A stretch of 64,000 nucleotides of DNA from Siphonodentalium dalli (Eukaryota; Mollusca; Scaphopoda; Gadilida; Siphonodentaliidae), in contig CP136064.1 in NCBI GenBank assembly GCA_032622095.1, positions 141,191,954 through 141,255,953 on the forward strand. Reading direction: 5' to 3'. The number at the start of each line of letters is the position of its first letter. Within the stretch, counting starts at the first letter, position 1. The notes under the pieces were generated by a model that made no database searches, was not told where the DNA came from, and saw nothing but the letters and a program-made list of their open reading frames with translations. The position numbers and the translations under genes were made by a program. Below are positions 12,529 through 23,499 of this stretch, one piece after another.

Positions 12529-13131
12529 TCTATTATATATTTTGGAAGATCTGTCTGTGTGTGTGTCTGTGTGTGTGTTCGCGATGAACTCGAAAACGGC
12601 CGACCCGATTTCGATGAAACTTGATATGTGGGGCTATTTTCGGCCAGGAAGTGGCATAGGCCTATTAATTTGCCTGTGCGACGTGACCTTGACCTTGAAA
12701 TTGGGTAATTTCAAGGTCAAACGCCAGAATATCACGGGATTTCGATGAAACTTGGTATGTGGGTGTACTTTCGTATGGGGAGTCTCACAAAAATATCCAT
12801 TTGCCCATGCGACGTGACCTTGACCTTGAAATCGGGTCAATTCAAGGTCAAATCGCCAATTTTGATGGGATTTCGACAAAAATTTATACACAGGGTTACT
12901 TTTGTCCACTGGGTGTTTTGGACGAGTCAAATCGTGACCCCGACCTGACCTTGACCTTCAAAATGATCAATTCAAGGTCAAATCGGGTAAAACCGGATGG
13001 ATTTCGACGGGCACGTTTGTCGCGTACTTTTGTCCGGGCAGTGTTTTGGACTGGTCAAATCGTGACCCCACTTGACCTTCAAAATGGACAATTCAAGGTC
13101 AAAGCCTGGACGAAGTCGGGTCACCTTCTAG
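12529..13131 (+). mobile_element. Non-autonomous Helitron, unit 2, joined head to tail to unit 1
   Basis: It begins with the same 'TCTATTATATATTTTGG' immediately after the CTAG of unit 1, with no base between, and ends with the same hairpin and CTAG at 13128-13131, followed by T. It has one fewer internal repeat than unit 1. A concatemer with a precise end-to-start junction fits rolling-circle copying, or insertion of one copy exactly at the end of another. Confidence 0.85.
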
Positions 13132-13184
13132 TATATATATATTATCGGTGTATTGAAAGAAAATATTATTGTTTTTTCAGCACC

Positions 13185-13671
13185 CTATTCCTTTAAGAAA
13201 TGTCCACACATTGCCCTTGATATTGCCTTCCCAGAAATCATATGTGTAACTGCGTTAGGGCCATACACATCCCACATCGGGAGGGCTGTTACTTGCCTCA
13301 CCCCTGATTTGTCTGGACGTTGAGGCTCCATAGTGGCAGGCGTACTACAGAAAATACAGTCTTTCTTGAAATCACATGGCAACACTCCAGATCTCAGTTG
13401 TTTGTTGGGAGTTATTTCGACCGAACGGTTGTCGCCTTTTTGGGTCTGTGAACTCTCTACGGCAATCCGATTGGACAAGAACTTTACCGACTGGTGTCAT
13501 CTGATAGCGCTCATTCAAATAATATTTCAAGTCGTGCCGCCAACGTTTATCACAGGAGTTGATCAATGTCACAATGCCTTTATCAGACACGATGATGGGA
13601 GCTTTGTCATCAAAACACGATGGGCATAAAACACGTGTCATCCCGAAATTGTGTAACATTTTGTGGCTCAC
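13185..13671 (-). pseudogene. Amino-terminal fragment of the same uncharacterised gene family
   Basis: Two overlapping minus-strand frames (13671-13372 and 13478-13185) together resemble the amino-terminal zinc-binding-like region of the family at 7120-9060. The first has 'CPSCFDDKAPIIVSDKG', then a basic helical stretch ending in HxxC-like 'VQSDCRREFTDPKRR'. The second has 'DCIFCSTPAT'. One frameshift separates them, around 13390-13470. The orientation and order fit one gene on the minus strand running from here toward 7 kb, now broken by the Helitrons and other insertions. Two copies of the family are also possible. Confidence 0.65.
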
Positions 13672-13810
13672 AAAATACTACCATGACTATACAAGACCAA
13701 TACAAGAACAACTGATATATGGATTGACAATACATTAAATGACATAGAAAATGCATAGTAATAGGTCTCCTGCGTACGTTGGCACGGTTAGGTTTCAACG
13801 GGAGAAAAGT

Positions 13811-13868
13811 TGTAAGCCTTCAATCCAGTGCAAATCATATTTGATTTGCACTGGATTAAAGGCTTACA
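13811..13868. repeat. Near-perfect 27-bp-arm hairpin
   Basis: 'TGTAAGCCTT' then 'AATCCAGTGCAAATCA', a 4-base loop, and the exact complement apart from one mismatch. It sits at the edge of an hAT remnant. It could be a tiny palindromic element or a structured RNA source; nothing separates these from sequence alone. Confidence 0.7.
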
Positions 13869-14843
13869 AAGCCCAATGTCTGAACATCAGAAGTCTTTTT
13901 AGGCGTCAGTAAACTAATGTCATTCGGTCTTGTCGTATTCAGTAGTGCTTCGTCAGGTACGTTCGTCTGTTCAGTAACTTCCTCACATCTACTATCGTAA
14001 TTTCGTAAGTCCGTTAGAGGGCACTCAGTCTGTGGTATAGAAGGCAATGTCTGTCTTTGTCCGAAAAAGTAAGTCAGTTAAAACAACAGCGGTATCACTA
14101 GGTAATCACCTATTCATTGTGCTCACTGATGACAACTCTCTTCAAATCATACATGTTTAGTATTGTTTACATAGTCGGTGTCATCGACGGCATATAAACA
14201 AAAAATCTGCATATTATTTGGACACTACAAAAACACTCTTTAAAACAATAACATCACCACTAGTTATTCACCTATTAATTGCGCTCACTGATAACAACTC
14301 TCTTCAAAGCATATATATAAACAAAAATACTGATCAGATGTCAAACAGTTGTTTAATGTTCCCTTTGTACAGCCGCCACAATTCAATCAACGCCACTGTT
14401 ACGGAACGATATTTCATAAGTACGAAAATAACGAAATACTTTCGTCACCTAACTTCGTCTTGAATGTCGATCTATTGAGCGCTTTTATTAATTAGCTTTC
14501 TGACCCAATGCTTTCTGTCTCCATTTGGGGTCAAAAAACGTTTAGCCAAAAGTTTAGCGCAAATGAAATTTTTATTAGCCAATTTCTAAAAAGTTTAGCC
14601 ATTGGCTAATTTAGTGTAAATTAAACAATATTTAATTTTCGAACAGAACATTTAACACATACAAACAAATTGACATAATTTACAACACATATTCAAAAAC
14701 GGGGATTAGACAACAAGCCTGAATATGAAGTTTACCCTTGGTATCAGAATAGATACCATATAGGGTAAATTTAGCAGACGGGGATAACATGTTAGATCCG
14801 AATGTTAGATTGGCTAATTTGGCTACCGACAGCGCGAACACTG
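13869..14843. mobile_element. hAT-type element remnant (copy of the element at 45408-45923)
   Basis: It is very similar on the same strand to 45408-45923, sharing 'CCAATGTCTGAACATCAGAA', 'TTATTGAGCGCTTTTATTAA' and the right terminus 'CAGCGCGAACACTG' at 14830-14843. An internal duplication (TCACCTATTMATTG...CTCTCTTCAA, about 14105-14310) is absent from the other copy. The left terminus CAGTGTTCGCGCTG is not found, so this copy is truncated or rearranged. A LINE tail is inserted at 14613. Confidence 0.75.
14613..14808 (-). mobile_element. LINE 3' tail inserted in the hAT remnant, 12-bp target duplication
   Basis: Flanked by ATTGGCTAATTT at 14601-14612 and 14809-14820. The minus strand carries 'GGCTTGTTGTCTAATCCCC' and ends near TAAATATTGTTTA-like sequence, as in the LINE at 56829-58924. 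The 45.9-kb hAT copy shows the uninterrupted site (GCCATTGGCTAATTTGGC). Confidence 0.75.
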
Positions 14844-14949
14844 AATATGACTAATTGGACATACATAACCCGAAATGAGATAATACAAGTAATGAAGCTA
14901 TATGCGAAAAATCAGCAAATAGGTGAGACCTATATATAAATGCGGATCT

Positions 14950-15075
14950 GCGAGAACAAGCATATAGCATGTGTTTTGTACCAATCGATCTTTATTGTAT
15001 TACAGAACGATTTTTCTGGAAGCTTATAGCATATAACTTGTTCTGTAGCAAACGCTCTTTATTGTAGAACCAACC
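14950..15075. repeat. 64-bp tandem pair with reverse AATAAAGAGCG boxes
   Basis: 'AAGCATATAGCATGTG' and 'AAGCTTATAGCATATAAC' begin units 64 bp apart. Each ends in a reverse box: ATCGATCTTTATTGTA and AACGCTCTTTATTGTA. Confidence 0.55.
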
Positions 15076-15269
15076 GATATTGATAGCCAGCTTATATAGA
15101 TATCAGTGGTAGTCATAAACTTGTTTATCGTATTATTCGCTACTATGCACTTACAAATCGCAGTTCTAGTATATTATGGACAAATCAATAACATAGATTC
15201 GTCCATGTTCATAACCGGTTACTTAAATTGATGAAAACAAGAATTTGAGAGTCAAAACTGGTTTGTAAA

Positions 15270-15660
15270 GTGCTCTGAAAATGTTTGTCCATTCACGGAT
15301 TTCGCTGAATTTTGGATATGTTGTTCCTGAGGCTTTACCGGTTCGAATGATACCAAAGGGAGCATATGTCTCTGATAAATATGGGATGCCAATATAATTG
15401 ACTGTTGTCCTAGAAAAATATACACTTGAAAATTATAATTTTCTCGAATTCGGCTGTTATATTGACAGAAGTCTGTCCCAATTCACAACCAAATTATCTC
15501 TATATATGTTCTAACATATTATACTATCGATGTGGAATCCGTTTTGGTGAGATTTCTTCCATATTCACGGCAATCTTTCACCCTGAATTTTCCCATAAGC
15601 AGATTTTGGATATGTTGTTCCTGCAGGTTTTCCGCGTCGAATGACACCAAAATCAGCTTG
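15270..15660. repeat. Diverged direct repeat pair, spacing about 300 bp
   Basis: 'ATTTTGGATATGTTGTTCCT' occurs at about 15311 and 15604, each followed by a similar segment ending GAATGAYACCAAA. No gene is evident. The minus-strand frame 15519-15701 covers only the second unit. Confidence 0.55.
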
Positions 15661-15863
15661 TATCCAATTTCTTCCGGGTTGATCCCCAAACTCAGCTTCA
15701 ACGACCATACTAACTAGAATGCACTCAGAGAGATGCCAACGTGCGCAAAAATGTAATAAAAAATATTTAAAAAAATAATTTCACTGTATTTTACTTAATT
15801 TATTTAATTTAATTTAATGTTAGCAAAAAAAGTCAATTACAATCTTCAATAATTTTATTTAGG

Positions 15864-16023
15864 GGATAACAGTGTGGTGTTTTGTGATTTCGGAAAGGTA
15901 CATGGCGAATATACTGTGGCAAATTTAGTTAATGGTCAACGGCGGAGCCGGAGCCCATTAACGGGTATTTGCCACAGTATATTCGCCATGTGCCTTTCCG
16001 AAATCACACCACACTGTTATCCC
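15864..16023. repeat. Fold-back element with about 60-bp arms
   Basis: Left arm 'GGGGATAACAGTGTGGTG' through 'GGCGAATATACTGTGGC' (15864-15926), loop of about 40 bases, and a near-perfect complement at 15966-16023. A diverged single arm, 'TTGTGGTGTTTTGTATTTTC', lies at about 16458, just before the DIRS remnant. Confidence 0.75.
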
Positions 16024-16736
16024 CATTCTAATGCTCTTCGAACTTAAAAATGTTATTTAGACAAACAAATGGCTCGTAATCACCAACGAAATGTGCGGCC
16101 ATAGAAAACACTCAGCCAATTCACGACTTTTTATTTTAAATTTAATGCGCTAGATAAAATATAGTCCCCCAATTACCATCACTCTTATCGTTAAAAATAC
16201 TGATAAACATGAAAAATTGCCACCTCAAATAGAAATAAATATGCACAACAATTGGGTTCTGCATGTACCTGATGTCTTTTTCAGATGTTTACCACTTACA
16301 AATTGCGGTTTTGATTTTACCGCGATCTTGAAGTTGAATTGAAACAAGGGAAATTGTTTACTCAATGCGATGTATTTCACGCCGTGTCTGTCGCAGTTTC
16401 ATGTCAAGAAATTTGATCAAATGATATCGAGACACTGACATTGGTGGGGTATAACGTTGTGGTGTTTTGTATTTTCTGAAAGTACATGTATACAGGGCGA
16501 ATGTACTGACTGTCACTTTTCGACAAAAGCCATATCGCTGGTTTGTTTATATAGCAACGAGCTAGTAACGGAAGTCAGTGCCAAGGGCGTCAACTCTATA
16601 ATCTACTCCGTAACGTCGCCGGCATGTACTGCGTAAGGGTGACATCATGGAGTGAAATCGGTTGGGTGACACCAACCTACGAATCTGACTGATCGCCGTA
16701 CTGTTGCGCGAGCGCACCTAATTACCGGTTTCACAT

Positions 16737-17800
16737 TTCTTAGAAACCGATGCCTCCTTAATTGGTTGGGGTTGTAAATATAAAACTTTCTCTTGCTCGG
16801 GGATGTGGTCCCAAGCGGAAGGGAACAGACCTATCAACTATCTGGAATTGAAAGCCATTTTCTTCGGCCTTCAGAATTTATGTTCAAAGGTCTCTTCTAC
16901 TCATATATGTATTAAATCAGACAATACTACGGCAGTAGCCTATATCAATAATCAGGGAGGACATGTACGTTGTTTAAATGACCTTTGTATTTCTATCTTT
17001 GAATGGTGTTTGGATAGAAAACTTGAATTGTCAGCATGTCATATTGCTGGGACTGATAATGTCCAAGGAGACGCATTGAGTAGATTTATTAAAATGGGTA
17101 TCGAATGGAAACTTCAACCATATATTTTCCATCAGATTTGTCGGGATTTCAATTGGTTTCCTGATATTGATTTGTTTGCGTCAAAATTAAATTGTCAACT
17201 TCCATGTTATGCTAGTTGGGTACAAGATTTTAGTGCTACTCTGATTAATGCATTTAATCATTCATGGACAGACTGGTCACCATACATTTTTCCACCTTTC
17301 AGGCTGATTCCCAAAGTGCTGAACAAGGTACACAGAGAGACAATTCCGGTTGTATACTTATTGTCCCTTTCTAGACCACCCAACCGTGGTTCCCAATGTT
17401 ATTGAGAATGTTGATCAGTCCACCAATACAATTACCAGATCAGGACGATCTTCTCATTCAACCATTTCAAAATGAAATACGCAATCACAAACTGGCTCAT
17501 GTCAATCTGATCGCCTGTCTTGTATCCGGTGTGCCCTCCTCAAGTCGGGCCTTTCACAATTCGCTTGCAATTTTATCTTACAATCTTGGCGACAATCAAC
17601 ACAGAAACAATACAATCTTGCCTGGCGAGCATGGGTTAATTGGTGCCATCGATGGCATCAGAATCCCACTGCGGCCGATGTCTCCACTATAATTGAATAT
17701 CTTTCCTTTCTGTTACATCAAGGAAAATCTTATAGTGTTCTCAATACACTTAGATCAATGCTAAACCAAACACTTTATCTTATATCAGGCAAATCTATAA
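16737..17800 (+). pseudogene. DIRS-type retrotransposon remnant: RNase H and start of tyrosine recombinase
   Basis: Frame 1 of the fragment (16737-17402) encodes an RNase H domain of the DIRS/Ngaro group: 'LETDASLIGWG' (first catalytic Asp), 'NYLELKAIFFGL' (Glu), 'IKSDNTTAVAYINNQGG' (Asp) and 'DNVQGDALSR' (Asp), then the typical linker 'WFPDIDLFASKLN'. After a stop and frame change, about 17560-17795 encodes the amino-terminal SAM-like domain of the linked tyrosine recombinase: 'SWRQSTQKQYNLAWRAWVNW' and 'IIEYLSFLLHQGKSYSVLNT'. The reverse transcriptase upstream and the catalytic half of the recombinase downstream are missing. DIRS elements integrate by recombinase rather than integrase; this copy is dead. 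Confidence 0.85.
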
Positions 17801-17805
17801 TTGCC

Positions 17806-18060
17806 CAAAAATAATGCTACCTCAGCCACAAAACATGTTATTTTGTTCAACAAAATTTTGCTGGTTTGTCAAATATCTGACACAAAAAAGCCACTTGAAT
17901 TTAGAGTTATCCATCTTCATCCGCAATTTGGTCCAAGACCGTCTTAATATGTCGACTGTTTACTGGGCCACTTAAAATTATCGGTGGTGAAAAATTATAG
18001 ATTTCAAACATCGATATCTGGTCACTCTGAGCTTTGATGGATGGGTTCCTCGACTCGAAT
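17806..18060 (+). repeat. Fragment related to the TTAA element at 20425-20826
   Basis: 'TTGCCCAAAAATAATGCTA', 'CTGACACAAAAAAGCCACTT', 'TAGAGTTATCCATCTTCAT' and 'GATGGGTTCCTCGA' appear in the same order as on the minus strand of 20440-20755. The termini of the TTAA element are not present here, so this is an internal fragment that abuts the broken DIRS. Confidence 0.7.
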
Positions 18061-18409
18061 CCCAGTGACCCCAATTGAAAAAATTTGAATCCCAGTCATC
18101 CAAGGACCCTCCATACTATATATAAGATATAAATAGGCCCGATAGTTCTTGAGAGGAAGTGGAAAGAGTTATGGCCCTGGCTTTGCAACTATTTGGCCCA
18201 GTGACCTCATTTGAACAAATCTGAATGTGAGTCACCTAGGGAACATCAACACCAAATATGAACCCATTCGGTTTTATGGTTCCGGAGAAGACGTTTAAAG
18301 AATAGTTGACGAATGGATGGACGGATGGATGGCTAGACAGATGGGCGATGGACGAGGAGTGATGACTATAGCTCCTCCGGAGACTTCGTCTCAGGTGAGC
18401 TAATAGAAA
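18061..18409 (+). repeat. Dispersed repeat ending in GGAC/GATGGAC tract plus hairpin
   Basis: The body has 'GAGTTATGGCCCTGG' and 'TATGGTTCCGGAGAAGA'. It is followed by a GAATGGATGGACGGATGGATGG-like tract near 18310-18340 and ends in a hairpin whose arms contain 'AGCTCCTCCGGAGACT' and 'TCTCAGGTGAGCT' (18370-18402). This form of repeat is familiar from bivalve genomes; I know no function for it. Confidence 0.65.
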
Positions 18410-18410
18410 C

Positions 18411-19190
18411 TAGAGGTGTGACTGTCCCAATGGGACTACGGATACCCCCCTGTTTTTAAAATACTAAGATGTTCCACATGTCAGTAAACATTTAGTTAAA
18501 ATAATAAAATAACAGTTCCCATTGAAGGTGTACAACCATAACCCTAATCTTAAACCTATTGACCAAAAAATGTAGGAATAAAAGCTTGGACAAAATTATG
18601 TATGTTGCGAAAAAAATTCTAAGTCGAAAAAGGGGAATAACTCCACACAAAATACGTCGGACAGACGTCATAATCGCAGGTGCACAGGTTCCCATGGTAC
18701 TAAATATCAGTGCCAAGATTAAAAAACATTGACCGAAAAATGTAGGAATAAAAGCTCGGACAAAATTATGCATGTTGCAAAAAAAGTTTCTAAGTCGAAA
18801 AAGGGGGATAACTCCACCAAAAAATGTCGGACAGACGTCATAATCGCAGGTGCACAAGTTCCCATGGTACTAAATATCTGTGCCACGTTTTAAAAAAATT
18901 GACCGAAAAATGTAGGAATAAAAGCTCAGACAAAAGTATACATGTTGCGAAAATTTTCTAAGTTGAAAAAGGGGGGATAACTCCACCAAAAAAAGTCCGA
19001 CAGACTTCATAATCGCAGGTGCACAGGTTCCCATGGTGGTTGATGTCTGTGCCAAGTTTCACGGAAATTGATCAAAAAACGACTGAGAAAAACTCCGGAC
19101 AAATTTGTGTCCAAGGACGGACGACGGACGGACAGACGGACAAGCTGACTCCAGTATACCCCCCCTAACTTCGTTGCGGGGGGATATAAC
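18411..19190 (+). repeat. Dispersed repeat: three tandem ~175-bp units, GACGGA tract and C6/G6 hairpin
   Basis: Units share 'CATAATCGCAGGTGCACA', 'GGTTCCCATGGTACTAAATA' and 'AAAAATGTAGGAATAAAAGC', starting near 18668, 18838 and 19008, with a partial unit before. The last unit runs into ACGGACGACGGACGGACAG at about 19115 and a terminal hairpin, CCCCCC - TAACTTCGTTGC - GGGGGG, at 19160-19185. The 5' end also carries GGATACCCCCC near 18440. Minus-strand frames 18492-18857 and 18870-19055 are artefacts of the units. Confidence 0.7.
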
Positions 19191-20309
19191 TATTTGTTGT
19201 TCATGCTGAAGAATACCAGGACTTGATTATTCTGACTTTAATTAGTCTTTCATCTGCATAATTATATATACATGCATAAAGTTCATAAAAATATTATTCA
19301 GATACTGTTGACTTTGCATAATAAACCATAACTTCCCCATCTTAACATACAATCAACACATTATCAACGTGATGACCGAGCTGCGTTGACAATATGACTG
19401 TGTTGTTAACGGCCGAGGACCGCGTTAAAAGGGACACTTATTTTGAGTAGTTAGATATATGACTATATAATTTATATTTTATAGTTTGAAATATCTTATT
19501 TTATTATATTAGGGGGTTGCTGCTGTGGCAGGTCATCGGGGAATAAGTCTGGGAAAGTACATGATCTTCAATTAGGCTTTAATAGCCATTTTCACATGTA
19601 TGGTTCTGCTAAAACAGAACTAGACCCTAATTTGCTCTCACAAGTTAAAAAAATGAGGAGAAAGACGGGAGAGATTGATCAGATCATCACTGAAATACTT
19701 TGTCTCAGAAAACCAATGTAGTAGGCTCAGGGCCATTTTTCAATTGGATTATTGTAAAAAAATTATTATCTGGAGTTATTTCCCTTTGGTGACAAGGAGT
19801 TATGTTATGCCCCTTGATTGTCAACATTTGTTGTGTGAATTTTTTTCAGCAAAATATTCATCAGCAAGTATTATGCTACCGGTAATCATATACATACAAG
19901 TCCTTGATATCTGAAACATTATTTCTTTAGAAGGAGACTCATACTTTTCCACAATAAAATCTGTTTTCTCATAAATTCTCTGACAATTTAGGTGTAAATT
20001 TAGCTAGGCAACGAAAGAGCATACAGTATCTGTGCCAGTCAGATTTCAATACAATTTCAATCTAAAGCTCATAACACATACCACATCTTTCCAGCATAGA
20101 GACCCTGGTGTGTTAGGAAACTTTCAAATCCTTGTGGCTCTATGGAGAATTTGTCCTTCAATGATATCACACAACTACCTGTAAAAAGCCAAACAGTAAG
20201 ACCATCAAAAATTAAAAGGTTTGTTTCTCTTCCACCGCAATATTGAAATAAATGGCCCGCATTGGATGTTTTATTTCAAATTTCGATATTATGACCAAAA
20301 CATATTTAT
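19191..20309. other. No gene recognised
   Basis: AT-rich unique-looking sequence. The frame at 19675-19914 has no recognisable motif. Confidence 0.4.
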
Positions 20310-22845
20310 AAACGAGAGGCCGATCACGATCGGCAGATGTTTAACCCATACCTTGGCGATAACGATTAGCTATTTTCATAAATCCTTACACCAACCTTTT
20401 CAACAATTCACACCTTACTATTAAAGCTACTCGATCCGATTAAGCACCCCTCAGTTACTATTTATTTGGCTTCGGGGGTAACAAATATTTTATTCAAATC
20501 GAGGAACCCATTCATCAAATTCAGAGTAAGCAGATATCAATTTTTTAAATCCATTATCTTTAACCACCTGGAATATTTAGTGGCGGTATGAAAGTCGATG
20601 AAGATGGATAACTCTAAAATCAAGTGGCTTTTTTGTGTCAGATATATGACAAAGCAGCCAAATTTCATTGTACAAAATGTTGATAAATAACAGGTTTTGG
20701 GCAATTTTATACTATAGTGGACTGTGGTTAGCATTATTTTTGGGCAATTAATCGACTCTGATAACTGAAGCGGAATTGTTGTTGGAATCTGATGATATGG
20801 GGACCATCAAATCGGATTGAGTACCTTTAAGTTCACAAGTGGCATAAGCCTTATTGGGCACCTTCCATATGAACATGGATATGGCATTTGATTCCAACCT
20901 ATTAAGTCAGTTTAAAATAGATCTATAGTCTAGTCAGATTGAAAATAGATTCATTACATTGGATAGCATACTGTATGACCATGGAATGGGTAGGGTTAAT
21001 TTTCTTCTAAGCTAAACATTGGAAAGACATAATGTATGTAAACAGTGGAAATATAATTAAAGTTATGGTTAATATCTTCAAACCAATCGATAACAAAATC
21101 TATACAGGTGAAGAATGTATCTGCATTAAAATGGATGCAATTATATATATAGTGATCATGTGAAAAATATCTAGTTATCACATTGTGTCAACAGGATTGG
21201 TGGAGGATGTTAATATTTTTAAGCAAATAAACCAAAATGACCCTCACTATGCAGGTTAGGGGTGTGTTATCATAAACTATGCCAAGAACTATAAACATAA
21301 TCAATGGAAATATTTGAGTTATGAAATCGGATAGAATGGGGTTAATCTTACCCAAACTAATGAACTGATAAACACAAAAAAGTCTGTGAAAAGCATGTCA
21401 TTGGATTTAGCAAAACCCATACAATAAGCCAGTCCCTTATTTTCATGAACCTATTAGTATTACAACAAAGGGGTTAACTCAATATTGCACAGAAAAGCAG
21501 AACTAGCCTGAGTGTAATCAATTAGCTTTGACAGGTTATATCAACAGACTCCCCAGAGCAATGTTATTTATCTCTATGGTATGTAGTGTCCAGTTAAACA
21601 TTGCCAATAATACACTCTGTGTTATGTGAGATCTTCTCTTCTCACAATGCAGGCTTACTTAATCAGTCACTTTAATTTTAAATGGCCATAACTCTGTTAA
21701 AATATACCCGATCAAACTCAAATTCGAACCTGATCTGTATTTCGGGATGAGGACCATATGTACCAAATTTGGTGCTGATCAGATGACAAATATTTGAGTC
21801 AACACAGCTTGGATGAATTCTATTTAAAAACAAGAGCAGAAAAATTAACTAAACGATACCAAAAACCATACAGATAAAGAACGTACTAAGAAAAACCTAG
21901 GTAAGAAATATGAGGCATATCAGAAGAAAAATGTTTGACTTAGATGCATCAGATAGCATTTGTGTGCAGGGTTAATTATTTTCTAAACCGATCAACCAAT
22001 CGACACCAAAAACTATACAGGTGAGGGGTGTGTCATTATAAACATACATATCAAATATGAACACAATCGGACAAAAAATACTTAAGTTATGGCATCGGAT
22101 AGAACATGACTATGTGCGGATGCAAAGTGTTAATAATTTCTAAACCGATCAACAGATCAATACCAAAAACTATACAGGTGAGAAGTGTGTCATCATAAAC
22201 ATGCACATAAAATTTGAACACGATTCGATAAAAAATATTTGAGTAAATGAATCGGATAGCAAGTGTCTACGGACAGACGGACGGACAGACGGACAGACGG
22301 ACGGACGAACGACGGATGGTTGATCCGGACGTCGGCATTATGTGTACCATACATGGCATGGGTACACATAAAAATGGTTGATTTATCGAAGTACATGTAT
22401 GTGTGAATTATATGTCAAAGGACCATAACTCCATTAAAAATCCGATCAAACCCATATTCGAACTCGGTCTGTATTTTGGGCCGAGAAACTCACATACCAA
22501 ATTTGGTTCCGATCAGATAAAAAATGTTTGAGTTATGGCAGAATGCGTGAATTCTAAGTCGAAAAAGTTCCATAACTCTGTAAAAAAAAGTCGGATCAAA
22601 CCCATATTCGAACTCGATCTGTATTTTGGGCTGAAAACCCCATATACAAAATTTGGTTTTGATAAGGTAGAAAATGTTTGAGTTATCGCATTACACGTAA
22701 AGTGTCTACGAACGGACAGACGGACGGACAGACGGACGGACAGACAGACGGACAGACGGACGGACGGACGGACGGACGAACGACGAGTGGTCAATCCGGA
22801 CAACGACACTATGTTTACCATGCATGGTATGGGTAAACATAAAAA
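20310..22845 (+). mobile_element. Family H non-autonomous element, copy 1 (with second 3' module)
   Basis: It starts 'AAACGAGAGGCC' with a 16-bp palindrome 'GCCGATCACGATCGGC' at the very 5' end. Inside are tandem units (~145 bp) with 'GGCCATAACTC', 'CATATTCGAACTCG', 'ACCAAATTTGGT' and GTTTGAGTTATCG. There is a (GACGGACA)n tract, then a terminal palindrome ('TACCATACATGG' in 'GTGTACC..GGTACAC') and ACATAAAAA at 22374. A second module with its own tract and palindrome (GTTTACC..GGTAAAC) ends at 22845. It is about 1.5 kb colinear with copy 2. A TTAA element is nested at 20425. Confidence 0.8.
20425..20826. mobile_element. 402-bp TTAA-target DNA transposon nested in family H copy 1
   Basis: TTAA at 20421-20424 and 20827-20830. 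The ends are inverted: left 'AGCTACTCGATCCGATT', right (other strand) 'AGGTACTCAATCCGATT'. Family H copy 2 shows the empty site at about 26310 (TACTATTAATTCACAAG) with one TTAA. TTAA targets are used by piggyBac and Kolobok transposases. No coding sequence. Confidence 0.85.
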
Positions 22846-23499
22846 CTAAAAATTCAATATTTTTGGTACCCGTATGTTTTTACCAACATGTTCATACATA
22901 ATGAGCACTAATTGCAAAATACATGAACTCTTAACAGATCTCTGTAATATGTGAAGAGTGACTATCATGACTATGCATAATGACATAGAACACGAAGTAG
23001 ATGACTACATTGAAGAAAATAATTAGCTGATGTACTAATTGTAACTCCAAAACAATTGAAAGGCACTGGAGGAAATTTAGGATAACATTTTATAATGGAG
23101 ATGTATCAATTTATAGACAACGATAACAACTTTGAATAGTCAGGGGCATTATAACATTATAGGTAATCCTTTTGTCATATACTGGTAGTACAATGTCATT
23201 TTTATATCAGATTGAATGAGTTTATATGCATAACAAAGTTCCCTCTACATTTTCTGACTATTACTGGACAATGGAATGTATCATACTCCATGCTTACTAT
23301 GTACACAACACAAATATTAAAATAAAGTTAAAAGCCTCCCTCACTCACTGATTTTCAAGAAACAATTAACTAACTGTAGTGGAGTGTGAAAGCCTTTGTA
23401 CAGAAGCTTTTGTACAGGAAAACAAGTGATGTAGGCCATCCAAAGTTAATCGTTTCGCAAGTAACTTATTTGTCCACCATGTTTTTACCAAGATCTGTA
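22846..23499. other. No supported feature
   Basis: AT-rich sequence between family H copy 1 and the AAGATGGC-type array. Nothing recognised. Confidence 0.4.

Noticed and set aside
12759-13196. 145-codon open frame on the plus strand
   Set aside because: Formed by the Helitron unit repeats and runs past the Helitron end into unrelated sequence.
17806-20755. Inverted similarity between 17806-18060 and 20440-20755, suggesting one large element
   Set aside because: The second segment is explained by the 402-bp TTAA element nested in family H; the first is a fragment of the same family, so they are not the two ends of one element.
22268-22786. Regular short repeats that might suggest a CRISPR array
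   Set aside because: They are GACGGACA microsatellite units without spacers, in eukaryotic-type DNA.
22513-22821. 102-codon minus-strand frame rich in 'SVRLSV'
   Set aside because: Translation of the (GACGGACA)n tract and flanking family-H units.
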